Of a stretch of DNA of 53,255 nt, positions 8,701 through 16,174 are shown piece after piece. Positions within the stretch are counted from its first letter, which is position 1; each line of letters begins with the position of its first letter. The stretch is taken from contig CAIYPA010000031.1 of the NCBI GenBank assembly GCA_903927965.1, positions 1 through 53,255 on the forward strand, given 5' to 3'. The translations under genes were made by a program, and so were the position numbers. The notes beneath the pieces are model-generated. The model searched no databases, was not told the DNA's origin, and saw only the letters and a list, made by a program, of their open reading frames with translations. The DNA is from an uncultured Bacteroidia bacterium. GTDB lineage: Bacteria > Bacteroidota > Bacteroidia > Bacteroidales > Prolixibacteraceae.

Positions 8701-8767
8701 CTCTTTTATCGTTTATTAGTTAATCACTGTTTTTAAATCGGATGCTAAGATAGATGAATTTAATATA

Positions 8768-8787
8768 TCCCGTTATCGCAAACGGGA
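8768..8787. repeat. Short GC-rich hairpin between GH95 and DUF1080 genes
   Basis: TCCCGTT and AACGGGA form a perfect 7-base stem around the loop ATCGCA. It lies 30 bases past the GH95 stop. Without a clear T run it could be a weak terminator, an mRNA-stabilising hairpin or a binding site; I cannot choose between these. Confidence 0.35.
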
Positions 8788-8815
8788 AAATCTAAAACCC
8801 TTAAACCAAATATTC

Positions 8816-11143
8816 TCAGATCTTCCTTAATCCATTGTCAAACACCAATATCTGTCCTTTCCGGGTTTTACCGGCAAACTTTTTATCCCCATATCGGAGT
8901 GTTAAAGAAGACCCGGCTGTTGAAAGGACTTTAAGCTGGACGAGTTGCTCGTTTTTCCAATTGAACTCCAGCTCAAATCCACCCCTTGCCCTCAGACCAC
9001 GTACATGCCCATTTGGAATATCGCTTGGCAAGGCAGGCAATAGATCAATTGCGTCAAGATGGCTTTGCATCAGCATTTCAACAATCCCCGAAGCTCCTCC
9101 AAAATTTCCATCGATCTGGAATGGTGGGTGTGCATCAAAAAGGTTTGGATAGGAACCACCACCTGTCATTTTTGTGCCAACCTGCCCTGTAGGCCTTAGC
9201 AGCATTTGCACCATGTTCCAGGCATGGTTGCCGTCACGAAAGCGTGCCCAGAAATTGATCTTCCATGCAAGGCTCCATCCTGTCCCTTCATCACCCCTGG
9301 CAATTAATGACTTGCGTGCAGCGTCCATCAGTTCAGGTGTTTCCTGCCAGTTGATCTCCTTTCCGGGATAGATGCCCCATAAATGGGAAACATGCCTGTG
9401 TGTATTTTTTGGATCGTCAAGATCGGCTACCCATTCCTGCAACTGACCAAAACGTCCAATCTGATAAGGGGCGATCTGTGGCAACAAAGCTTTTAGGGAA
9501 TCGGCAAATGTCTGATCTATATGGAGTATGGCAGAGGCTTCAATGCAGTTTTTGAATAGGCTTTTGATAATTTCATGGTCCATTGTCGGACCCGAAACCA
9601 ATCCTCCGTTTTCAGGAGAGTTGGAGGGGCATGAAACCAGCCAGCCACTTTTTGGATCTTTGACGAGATAATCGACATAAAACCGGGCAGCACCCTTAAG
9701 GATTGGCCATGCACGTTTGGCAAGGAAGGTTGTATCGCGGCTGTATAAAAAATGTTCCCAAAAATGGGAAGCCATCCATCCGCTCCCCGATACCCAAATC
9801 CCATGATTCGATGCGTTGATGGGTGCAGCACCCCTCCACAAATCAGTGTTGTGGTGCAAGACCCAACCTTTGGCATTGTAATGGACCTGAGCGACTTTTT
9901 GTCCGGATGGAACAATCTCTTCAACCATTTTAAACAGCGCATCATGGCACTCGCTGATGTTCAATGGTTCTACCGGCCAATAATTCATCTCTGTATTGAT
10001 GTTCACAGTGAATTTGCTGTCCCATGCAGGATTGAGCTTATCGTTCCAAATGCCCTGTAAATTAGCCGGGTAGGTTCCCTTCCGGCTGCTCGACAACATC
10101 AGGTAACGTCCATATTGGACATAAAGGGCTGCAAGTGAATTGTCCATTTTGGTGGGAATGGCATTGATGCGGGCATTAGTAGGGAGGTTGCCTGTGCCTG
10201 AATTTCCAAGATCAATTTCAAACCGGTTAAAATAGGATTGATAATCTTTGATGTGAATGTTCTTAACAATGTCGAATTTTTTATTCCAGATTTTATTCAA
10301 ATAATTATCGCACAATTGTTTGGGATTTCCAGAAACGTCTTTTGGATTGACGAAGCTTGTGGCGGCAACAAGATAAATTGTCGCTTCATTGGTTTTGTCG
10401 ATATGTAAATGATTATCGATTAGGGTTACTTTTCCACCATTGACAAATAGCCGTAACCTTGCTGTACCTGAAAGTACTCCATCCTTCACTTTAACATTTA
10501 GCTCTATTGTTCCATCGCTGTTGGATGTTGCAGTAAAATCTTGGTGTAGCGAAGAAAGGGAGAGATCGAAAGTTAAAGACGATTTTCCGCTCGATTTTAA
10601 GTTGATCACAATTGCCTGATCGGGTGAACTGGCAAGGTATTCGCGGGTATAGGTGTTTCCACCAGCTTTATAGGTAGTCGAACTGACTGCTGTCGAAAGG
10701 TCGAGTTCGCGCCGGTAATCTGTAATCTCCCCTTGTCCCTGAAATTTGATCCACAAATCCCCGAAGGGCTGATATTTCTTTTGACCAATTGGAATGCTCA
10801 TGAACTTTTCCATTGCAAGTGTTTCTGCCTCTTTTTGCTTGCCGTCCCAGATTAATTCCCTGATTTGTTGAAGGTATTGAAAGGCCCCTTCATGTGAATA
10901 ATCGTGGGGCTCACCTGTCCACAAGGTTTCCTCATTGAACTGGATATGTTCCTCTTCCTTTCCTCCATAGATCATCGCACCGAGCCTGCCGTTTCCGATC
11001 GGCAAAGCTTCCTCCCAAATGGATGCGGGTTGGTTATACCAGAGTTTCAATTCCTGACCCACTGGTTTAGCAATACATATTGCAGTATTACAGATAGTTG
11101 CAAAAATAATGCATAAGATGGCCGTAAAACTTTTCATATTCAC
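8816..11143 (-). CDS. Glycoside hydrolase family 95 (alpha-L-fucosidase family)
   Basis: This 775-residue protein has a signal peptide (hydrophobic to about residue 25) and the GH95 start LWYNQPASIWEEALPIGNGR. Further family motifs are NTEMNYWPVEPLN near residue 385, HRHVSHLWGIYPG in the last third and DGNFGGASGIVEML near residue 678. In characterised GH95 enzymes the aspartate and asparagines of such motifs act with a glutamate in an inverting mechanism. The family mainly removes alpha-1,2-linked L-fucose, although some members release L-galactose. The length is normal for the family. A fucose-releasing role agrees with the two GH29 enzymes and the fucP operon 10 kb away. Export is likely, to periplasm or surface; there is no lipobox. 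Confidence 0.9.
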   Translation of the reverse strand: MNMKSFTAILCIIFATICNTAICIAKPVGQELKLWYNQPASIWEEALPIGNGRLGAMIYGGKEEEHIQFNEETLWTGEPHDYSHEGAFQYLQQIRELIWDGKQKEAETLAMEKFMSIPIGQKKYQPFGDLWIKFQGQGEITDYRRELDLSTAVSSTTYKAGGNTYTREYLASSPDQAIVINLKSSGKSSLTFDLSLSSLHQDFTATSNSDGTIELNVKVKDGVLSGTARLRLFVNGGKVTLIDNHLHIDKTNEATIYLVAATSFVNPKDVSGNPKQLCDNYLNKIWNKKFDIVKNIHIKDYQSYFNRFEIDLGNSGTGNLPTNARINAIPTKMDNSLAALYVQYGRYLMLSSSRKGTYPANLQGIWNDKLNPAWDSKFTVNINTEMNYWPVEPLNISECHDALFKMVEEIVPSGQKVAQVHYNAKGWVLHHNTDLWRGAAPINASNHGIWVSGSGWMASHFWEHFLYSRDTTFLAKRAWPILKGAARFYVDYLVKDPKSGWLVSCPSNSPENGGLVSGPTMDHEIIKSLFKNCIEASAILHIDQTFADSLKALLPQIAPYQIGRFGQLQEWVADLDDPKNTHRHVSHLWGIYPGKEINWQETPELMDAARKSLIARGDEGTGWSLAWKINFWARFRDGNHAWNMVQMLLRPTGQVGTKMTGGGSYPNLFDAHPPFQIDGNFGGASGIVEMLMQSHLDAIDLLPALPSDIPNGHVRGLRARGGFELEFNWKNEQLVQLKVLSTAGSSLTLRYGDKKFAGKTRKGQILVFDNGLRKI

Positions 11144-11190
11144 ATTTGATTAGTTATTGATTGAAAATCATTTTTTCTCATCCGATTTTA

Positions 11191-11198
11191 CAAAAATA
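11191..11198 (-). promoter_or_regulatory. -7 element upstream of the GH95 gene
   Basis: TATTTTTG on the minus strand is an exact match to TAnnTTTG and sits about 48 bases before the GH95 start. No convincing -33 TTG is present at the standard spacing. Confidence 0.45.
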
Positions 11199-11243
11199 GC
11201 AACTATTTAATTGAATAATTGGAACATATCGGGATTTTAAATT

Positions 11244-11279
11244 AAAAAAGGTTCCCTGGGTTTAAAACCTGGGAACCTT
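11244..11279 (-). terminator. Rho-independent terminator of the kduI-kduD operon
   Basis: Perfect 9-base arms AAGGTTCCC (11248-11256) and GGGAACCTT (11271-11279) with further pairing (GGTTT/AAACC) inside the loop. On the minus strand the hairpin runs straight into a T6 tract. It lies 25 bases beyond the kduD stop and separates this operon from the GH95 gene. Confidence 0.85.
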
Positions 11280-11303
11280 GATATAAATGAGTTGTTAAAA
11301 TGG

Positions 11304-12095
11304 TTAAAGTTCGTTTTCTCCTGCGACGTAACCAAAATTGGCCAATATTCCGCCGTCTACAAAAAGCAAATGGCCATTTACGTAATTGCTTGCAGACGAA
11401 GCAAGAAAGATTGCCGCACCGGCCAGGTCTTCGGGATCGCCCCAGCGACCAGCAGGTGTACGTGTCATTACGAGGTTGTTAAAAGGGTGTCCGTTTACCC
11501 TGATTGCTTCAGTCTGGGATGTAGCGATGTAGCCAGGGCCTATTCCATTTGCCTGAATGTTGTGTTTTGCCCATTCGCAGCACATGTTGGCAGTGAGCAG
11601 TTTAAGTCCTCCTTTGGCAGAAGCATAAGCAGAAACAGAATTCCTGCCATAAATACTCATCATCGAACACATATTGATGATTTTCCCGCCACCACGTTTG
11701 ATCATTGACGGAACGACCCTTTTGGACACGATAAATGGTGCAACAAGGTCAATATCAATTACCTGACGGAAATCTGCGACTGGCATATCCAAAATTGGGA
11801 CACGTTTGATGATGCCTGCATTGTTTACCAGTATATCAATCGGGCCAAACTCGGCTTCAATGATTCCAATGCCTTTATTGACATCCTCCTCATTGGTCAC
11901 ATCAAAAACGACTGTAAAAACGTCAATTCCAGCTTCTGCATAGGCTTTCTTGCAATTCACCAAACGCTCTTCAAAAATATCGTTCACACAAATTTTTGCA
12001 CCTGCCGATGCAAGTGCTTTTGCAATTGCCATTCCAATGCCGTGAGTGCCGCCTGTGACTAGCGCGATTTTTCCCGTTAAATCAAACATTTTCAT
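11304..12095 (-). CDS. kduD: Short-chain dehydrogenase, KduD-like
   Basis: This 263-residue cytosolic SDR has the cofactor motif TGGTHGIG (residues 14-21), NNAG at 91-94, a catalytic serine in CSMMS and the YASAK motif with Y157 and K161. It directly follows kduI with a 44-base gap and shares its terminator, the standard arrangement for KduD, which reduces 2,5-diketo-3-deoxygluconate to 2-keto-3-deoxygluconate in hexuronate degradation. SDRs of the same kind also oxidise 2-keto-3-deoxy-L-fuconate, and the window contains an L-fucose pathway lacking that step, so a second role there is possible. SDR membership is certain; KduD is the best reading from synteny. Confidence 0.85.
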   Translation of the reverse strand: MKMFDLTGKIALVTGGTHGIGMAIAKALASAGAKICVNDIFEERLVNCKKAYAEAGIDVFTVVFDVTNEEDVNKGIGIIEAEFGPIDILVNNAGIIKRVPILDMPVADFRQVIDIDLVAPFIVSKRVVPSMIKRGGGKIINMCSMMSIYGRNSVSAYASAKGGLKLLTANMCCEWAKHNIQANGIGPGYIATSQTEAIRVNGHPFNNLVMTRTPAGRWGDPEDLAGAAIFLASSASNYVNGHLLFVDGGILANFGYVAGENEL

Positions 12096-12139
12096 AATAA
12101 TTCATTAAGTATTTAATATTCAATATATTAATATCAATT

Positions 12140-12982
12140 TTATTTAAGTTGATGTGGTAATACGACATCCATATCGCCGTAATTTAAATTTTCACCTGCC
12201 ATTCCCCATATGAAAATGTAATTGCTTGTCCCGGCGGCGGAATGGATTGACCATGTTGGGGAAAGCACGGCTTGTTCATTTACCATCCAGATATGGCGTG
12301 TCTCTTTTGGATCACCCATAAAATGGCAGATTGCCTGATTTGCTGGAACCTGAAAATAGAAATAGGCCTCCATCCTGCGACTATGGGTATGGGCAGGCAT
12401 TGTATTCCAGACACTTCCAGGTTTAAGTTCTGTCATTCCCATTTGCAACTGACAGGTCTGAACGACGGAATTTACCAATAGTTTATTGATTGTCCTGGCA
12501 TTCGACTCTTCCATGGTCCCTGTGTGAACAACTTCAGCATCGTTGAGGGTTACCTTTTTGACCGGATATTCCTTATGGGCAGGGGCTGAATTCAAATAAA
12601 AATGAGCAGGATATTTATAGTTTTCGGATGAAAAGACTATGGATTTATTTCCACGGCCTACATACAAAGCCTCCTTAAAAGCAAGATGATAGTTTGTTCC
12701 ATCAACCGAAACCATACCGTTACCACCAACATTGATAATCCCAAGTTCACGCCGTTCACAGAAATATTCGGCTTTCAAAGGATCAATTGGGTCAAGTGTC
12801 AGGCTTTGGCTTACTGGAACTGCGCCCCCGACAATAAAACGGTCATATTGTGAATATGTTAGATTAATCTGGTTGTCAATCATCACATTTTCAATCAGAT
12901 ACTCTTTGCGTAAACGTGCTGTGTCATAATTTTTTGCATCGTTGGGATGGGTGGCATAACGCTCTTCATAAATCGTGCTCAT
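12140..12982 (-). CDS. kduI: 5-dehydro-4-deoxy-D-glucuronate isomerase
   Basis: This 280-residue cupin-fold enzyme shows the metal site of KduI: H198, H200 and E205 in [15 protein letters not shown] and H247 in [15 protein letters not shown]. These line up within two positions of the E. coli zinc ligands. It converts 5-keto-4-deoxyuronate (from unsaturated uronates released by polysaccharide lyases or unsaturated glucuronyl hydrolases) into 2,5-diketo-3-deoxygluconate, the substrate of KduD. It is first in the operon, with a clear promoter and a palindrome at the -33 region; the divergent LacI gene is the likely regulator. No polysaccharide lyase is present in the window, so the uronate source must be degraded by enzymes encoded elsewhere. 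Confidence 0.95.
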   Translation of the reverse strand: MSTIYEERYATHPNDAKNYDTARLRKEYLIENVMIDNQINLTYSQYDRFIVGGAVPVSQSLTLDPIDPLKAEYFCERRELGIINVGGNGMVSVDGTNYHLAFKEALYVGRGNKSIVFSSENYKYPAHFYLNSAPAHKEYPVKKVTLNDAEVVHTGTMEESNARTINKLLVNSVVQTCQLQMGMTELKPGSVWNTMPAHTHSRRMEAYFYFQVPANQAICHFMGDPKETRHIWMVNEQAVLSPTWSIHSAAGTSNYIFIWGMAGENLNYGDMDVVLPHQLK

Positions 12983-13004
12983 AATATTTTATTAAATTGG
13001 AGTT

Positions 13005-13036
13005 GCAAAATTAACAATATTGAAATCAAAATGCAA
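13005..13036 (-). promoter_or_regulatory. kduI-kduD promoter
   Basis: On the minus strand TAATTTTGC (13013 to 13005) matches the Bacteroidota -7 consensus TAnnTTTGC fully. A TTG (13036 to 13034) lies 20 bases upstream, the right spacing for the -33 element. The TTG is part of the palindrome at 13032-13045, so a bound repressor would block the promoter. Confidence 0.7.
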
Positions 13037-13045
13037 TCGATTGCA
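13032..13045. promoter_or_regulatory. LacI-family operator between kduI and its regulator
   Basis: TGCAATCGATTGCA is a perfect 14-base palindrome with the central CG typical of LacI/GalR-family operators. It covers the -33 element of the kduI promoter and lies in the divergent gap before the LacI gene at 13143. The predicted mode is repression by steric block, relieved by a sugar acid. Single site; no second copy was seen nearby. Confidence 0.7.
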
Positions 13046-13142
13046 CAAATAATTTATTTATGCTGCAAGTTGAAGTTTTTTTTCCATTTTTGTATCCCAT
13101 AACAAACGTATTTGAATCACTCTGACGAACTATCACCGTTAC

Positions 13143-14162
13143 ATGAAAAAAAAGCAGGAAATTACAATTCATAACCTTGCTAATGAATTGAATATATCAG
13201 CATCAACGGTTTCGCGCGCATTGAGCGACAACAGCAGGATCAGCAAAAAAACACGACTTATAGTTCAGCAAAAGGCGTTGGAATTGGGCTATCGTCCGAA
13301 TGTGCTTGCTGCAAATCTTCGCAGTAAAAAAAGCAATACAATTGGCGTGGTGGTCCCGCGAATTGATCGGTATTTCTTTGCATCTGCCATCAGTGGAATT
13401 GAAGATTATGCCTGGACGAAAGGGTTCAATGTGATCATTTCCCAGTCAAATGACCTTTTAGCCAAAGAGGTCAGTTGTGTCCACACTTTGTTCAGCAACC
13501 GCGTTGACGGTATGATTGCTTCCATTTCGATGCAAACCAATGATGACAAACATTTCAGGTTGTTTTCTGAAAGGAACATTCCACTTCTCTTTTTCGACCG
13601 TTTCTGCCCATCAATTGACTGTGACAGGATTGTTGTAGATGACTATGAATCAGGATACAATATAACAAGCCATTTGATAAGCCGGGGGTGCAAAAGAATT
13701 GCCCACATCGCCGGGCCAGAATTGCTGAATATTTATAAAGACCGGAAAGAAGGTTATCTTAAAGCACTTTCAGATTTCGGATTGCCGCTGTATGATGGAT
13801 ATCTTCAAGAGACAAGGCTTACAAAGGAGGATGGTCCACAAGCTTTTCATCGGTTAATGTCCCTTCCTGTTCCGCCTGATGGAGTATTTTGCGGAAATGA
13901 CACAACTGCATTGTGCGCCCTTGAATATTGCAAGAAGAACAATTTAAAAGTTCCACAGGATGTGGCCCTGACCGGTTTCAGCGACGAACCATTCAGTTCT
14001 GTTGTAACACCCTCATTGTCAACTGTTAGGCAACCTGGATACCAAATGGGTTTTCAAGCTGCCCAAAAGATTATCCACCGTATCGAAAATGCAAATTTGA
14101 CAGTCCTCTTCGAAAAGATCGTCCTTCCAACTCAATTAATTGTTCGGGATTCTTCAAGATAA
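13143..14162 (+). CDS. LacI-family transcriptional regulator (of kduI-kduD)
   Basis: This 339-residue protein starts with the LacI helix-turn-helix: ITIHNLANELNISASTVSRA (residues 6-25) then LSDNSRISKKTR and the hinge region GYRPNVLAANLRSKKSN. A periplasmic-binding-like sensor domain follows from IGVVVPRIDRYFFASAISG to the C-terminus, with the family motifs RVDGMIASIS, GFSDEPFSSVVTPSLSTV and LIVRDSS. It is divergent from kduI with a 160-base gap containing a perfect LacI-type palindrome, so it most likely controls kduI-kduD and perhaps other uronate genes. The effector is unknown. A second LacI regulator at 29289 is similar in size and layout. Confidence 0.92.
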   Translation: MKKKQEITIHNLANELNISASTVSRALSDNSRISKKTRLIVQQKALELGYRPNVLAANLRSKKSNTIGVVVPRIDRYFFASAISGIEDYAWTKGFNVIISQSNDLLAKEVSCVHTLFSNRVDGMIASISMQTNDDKHFRLFSERNIPLLFFDRFCPSIDCDRIVVDDYESGYNITSHLISRGCKRIAHIAGPELLNIYKDRKEGYLKALSDFGLPLYDGYLQETRLTKEDGPQAFHRLMSLPVPPDGVFCGNDTTALCALEYCKKNNLKVPQDVALTGFSDEPFSSVVTPSLSTVRQPGYQMGFQAAQKIIHRIENANLTVLFEKIVLPTQLIVRDSSR

Positions 14163-14326
14163 GTAAATCTAAAGTATTGTAAATTAAGGGTTCAATATTT
14201 GATATGGAGTTGTCAGGTTTCGTAGATATAAAAGTTGGTCATTCTTGAAATACACTCAGGATACTTATTAAGTAATAAGAAAAATATAATGTCGTATTTA
14301 TTTGGTAATGTTAATTAAAGTCCGTA

Positions 14327-14351
14327 TATATATCTCATTATGAGATATATA
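14327..14351. repeat. Perfect inverted repeat over the transposase start codon
   Basis: Two 12-base arms (14327-14338 and 14340-14351) pair perfectly around a single T. The first base of the right arm is the A of the transposase ATG, so an mRNA hairpin or a bound protein would hide the start codon. It is a second palindromic feature inside the left end of the IS. Confidence 0.6.
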
Positions 14352-14732
14352 ATACTAAAAACAGAGGATTTAATTTCACTTGAAGTGCTATACAAGAACA
14401 GTGGTGACAACTCCATAAGAAGGCATAGCCACTGCTTGCTTTTGAGCCATCAAGGCCGAACGATTACCGACTTGGCGAACATATTTGATGTAAATCGCAG
14501 AACCATTGAGCGTTGGCTTGATAGCTGGTCTAAAAACGGGGTAGATTCGTTACCAATACTGCCCGGAAGAGGAGTAAAGACCCGTTTAGTAGGCTATGAA
14601 GTTGAGGTCGCGAAACAACTTGAAGTCCATAACCGGAACTTAAAAAATGTATTGGAATACTTTAATAAAGAACTCGATATTAAAATCTGCTTGAAGACCT
14701 TGCAGAATTTTTTAAAAGTTACTGGGCTATAA
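14340..14732 (+). CDS. IS630 transposase, N-terminal frame (DNA-binding part)
   Basis: This 130-residue frame holds the helix-turn-helix part of an IS630-type transposase: GRTITDLANIFDVNRRTIERW at about residues 39-60 followed by a linker, the short GVDSLPILPGRG segment and a second helical domain. It ends in KTLQNFLKVTGL, where intact relatives usually continue with a sequence like LGYKWKRAR. That continuation is present in the +1 frame immediately after the run AAAAG at 14714-14718. So this is either the first half of a protein made by +1 frameshifting or a frame broken by one extra base. Confidence 0.8.
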   Translation: MRYIILKTEDLISLEVLYKNSGDNSIRRHSHCLLLSHQGRTITDLANIFDVNRRTIERWLDSWSKNGVDSLPILPGRGVKTRLVGYEVEVAKQLEVHNRNLKNVLEYFNKELDIKICLKTLQNFLKVTGL

Positions 14733-15330
14733 GTGGAAACGAGCCAGGTTGTCGTTAAAAAGCAAACAGAATGAAGATGATTTTAAGTTCAAACAACAAC
14801 AAATTGAAACCCTAAAACAATTGGAAGACAGTGGGTTCATAGATATTTACTTTGGTGATGAAAGCCATTTTGGCCTTACTCCAAATGTTCCATATGCTTG
14901 GCAAACAATGGATAATCCAATATTGTTGCCAGCGGCCAAGGGCAAGTTCCTTAATGTTGTAGGTTTAATGAGCCGTAAAAACGACCTGTTCTTTGAAATG
15001 CACGAAACGACTTTCAATACCGACAACTTTATACAATTCATGGAACGATTTGTTGAACAGACAGTTAAAAAGACAGTTGTAATACTTGACAATAGTCCTA
15101 TCCACAAATCAAAGAAGTTTAAGGCAAAAATGGCTGAATGGAAGGAAAATGATGTTCTGATTTACTTCCTGCCTCCTTATTCGCCTGAATTGAACTTGAT
15201 TGAAATTCTGTGGCGCAGAATAAAATATCAGTGGTTGAGTTTTGATGCTTACCTCAGTTTTCAGAATCTCAAAGAACGATTATCTTATGTGCTCGATAAT
15301 TTCGGCAAAGAATACGACATTATTTTTTAA
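14716..15330 (+). CDS. IS630 transposase, C-terminal frame (DDE catalytic part)
   Basis: This frame opens right after a stop at 14713-14715 and overlaps the N-terminal frame by 17 bases. It has no convincing start of its own before a possible TTG at 14749. It begins LLGYKWKRARLSLK and carries the catalytic triad of the DDE/RNase H fold: D in YFGDESHFGL, D in VVILDNSPIHK and E in YSPELNLIEILW, with 37 residues between the last two. The stop lies inside the right terminal repeat. Catalytic residues are intact, so the element could still move if the frame shift is made during translation. Confidence 0.8.
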   Translation, partial: KLLGYKWKRARLSLKSKQNEDDFKFKQQQIETLKQLEDSGFIDIYFGDESHFGLTPNVPYAWQTMDNPILLPAAKGKFLNVVGLMSRKNDLFFEMHETTFNTDNFIQFMERFVEQTVKKTVVILDNSPIHKSKKFKAKMAEWKENDVLIYFLPPYSPELNLIEILWRRIKYQWLSFDAYLSFQNLKERLSYVLDNFGKEYDIIF

Positions 15331-15366
15331 CAAGTACTTATAAGGAAAACTAACCCTGAAAAAAAT

Positions 15367-15375
15367 TATCTTTGC
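15367..15375 (+). promoter_or_regulatory. -7 element of the upxY-like gene
   Basis: TATCTTTGC is an exact match to the consensus TAnnTTTGC and lies 17 bases before the ATG at 15392. The expected -33 position, about 20 bases upstream, falls within a few bases of the right end of the IS630 element (15338) and shows no TTG. Confidence 0.6.
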
Positions 15376-15391
15376 AAAAGATTATTAAAAG

Positions 15392-15910
15392 ATGAAAAAC
15401 GAAAATCCAAACTACAACTGGTACGCTATCAGGGTCAAATCAAGATCAGAGAAAAAAGTATTTTCAGATCTGAAGGATAATGAGATTATAGGATATCTGC
15501 CAATGCAAAGGAAGTTGAGGCAATGGAGCGACCGGAAAAAATGGGTTGAAGTTCCTTTAATTTCAGGATATGTGTTCGTTTATATTTCACGTAAGGAGTA
15601 TGAAAATGTCCTGCGCACACCAAACGTTGTATGCTATATTTATTTTGAAGGTAAAGCGGCAATTATAAGGCAGGAAGATATTGATGTTTTGAAAAAAATG
15701 TTGGGGCAATCGGATATAGAGGTTGAGGTCACACTAGACCAATTTAAGCCAGGACAAATGATCGAAATCATTGCGGGACCTTTGTGCGGTATGAGGGGGG
15801 AACTCATCGAATTTCATGGAAAACATAAAGTGGCCCTTAGGATTCAACCTCTTGGTTACACGGTTCTTGTTGAATCACCCAATCAGAACCTAAGGCCCAT
15901 TAATGTCTGA
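15392..15910 (+). CDS. upxY: UpxY-type NusG paralogue (transcription antiterminator)
   Basis: This 172-residue protein is a specialised NusG. The NGN domain spans about residues 5-105 (NWYAIRVKSRSEKKVF, LISGYVFVYI, VVCYIYFEGK). The KOW domain spans about 115-172 (FKPGQMIEIIAGPLCGMRGE then VALRIQPLGYTVLVE). Proteins of this kind (UpxY, RfaH, LoaP) ride on RNA polymerase and allow transcription through long polysaccharide operons, and usually sit as the first gene of the operon they serve. Here the gene is on the plus strand, with a 20-kb polysaccharide locus on the minus strand starting 15 kb away, and the next gene downstream is a histidine kinase. Family is firm; the target operon is inferred. 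Confidence 0.9.
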   Translation: MKNENPNYNWYAIRVKSRSEKKVFSDLKDNEIIGYLPMQRKLRQWSDRKKWVEVPLISGYVFVYISRKEYENVLRTPNVVCYIYFEGKAAIIRQEDIDVLKKMLGQSDIEVEVTLDQFKPGQMIEIIAGPLCGMRGELIEFHGKHKVALRIQPLGYTVLVESPNQNLRPINV

Positions 15911-16034
15911 CCCTTTGACGTTCTTCGTTTTTATAGATTTTTCCCGGTTGCGAATAGATCTTTAGCCTTAAAGTTGTTCGTAATTTGGCGTTATGAAGGA
16001 AGCGGATATTGATCAACTTTGTTTTCGTCCCATA

Positions 16035-16068
16035 TTTGTAAGCCTTTTCTTTATAAATAATACATTTG
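16035..16068 (+). promoter_or_regulatory. Promoter of the histidine kinase operon
   Basis: TTTG at 16035-16038 and TACATTTG at 16061-16068 are separated by 22 bases. The -7 box fits TAnnTTTG exactly. This places the transcript start about 100 bases before the ATG at 16175. Confidence 0.5.
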
Positions 16069-16174
16069 TAACCTCCAAAAGCAATATTTATGGAAATGTT
16101 GTAATTTGCAGTTAAATCAATTTTTTGAATGTTGGCTGTTATGGATCTTTTTATTCACTATTTTAATTCAAGTT

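Larger units (their letters stand above)
14271..15338 (+). mobile_element. IS630-family insertion sequence, complete
   Basis: The element is 1068 bases long. Its ends are 28-base imperfect inverted repeats, 14271-14298 and 15311-15338, which match at 22 of 28 positions with no gap; both begin AGTA and share a perfect inner 13-base block ATAATGTCGTATT. A TA dinucleotide flanks each side (14269-14270 and 15339-15340), the target duplication of the IS630/Tc1/mariner group. Inside are two overlapping transposase frames related by a +1 shift. No second copy lies in this window. Confidence 0.85.

Noticed and set aside
11292-11708. Plus-strand open frame inside the kduD-like gene
   Set aside because: It is antisense to a clear SDR with all family motifs and shows no family sequence of its own.
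14262-14263. Alternative left IS630 boundary at the earlier TA
   Set aside because: The matching right side would not be flanked by TA. Using TA at 14269-14270 and 15339-15340 gives two 28-base repeats that align without a gap.
15339-15391. Invertible promoter in front of the upxY-like gene
   Set aside because: Inverted repeats there belong to the IS630 ends; no recombinase gene or second pair of repeats flanks the promoter.
16106-16174. TTG start giving a 23-residue longer histidine kinase
   Set aside because: No ATG in this frame upstream; the extension adds a second hydrophobic stretch without conserved sequence, and ATG 16175 directly precedes the first membrane helix.
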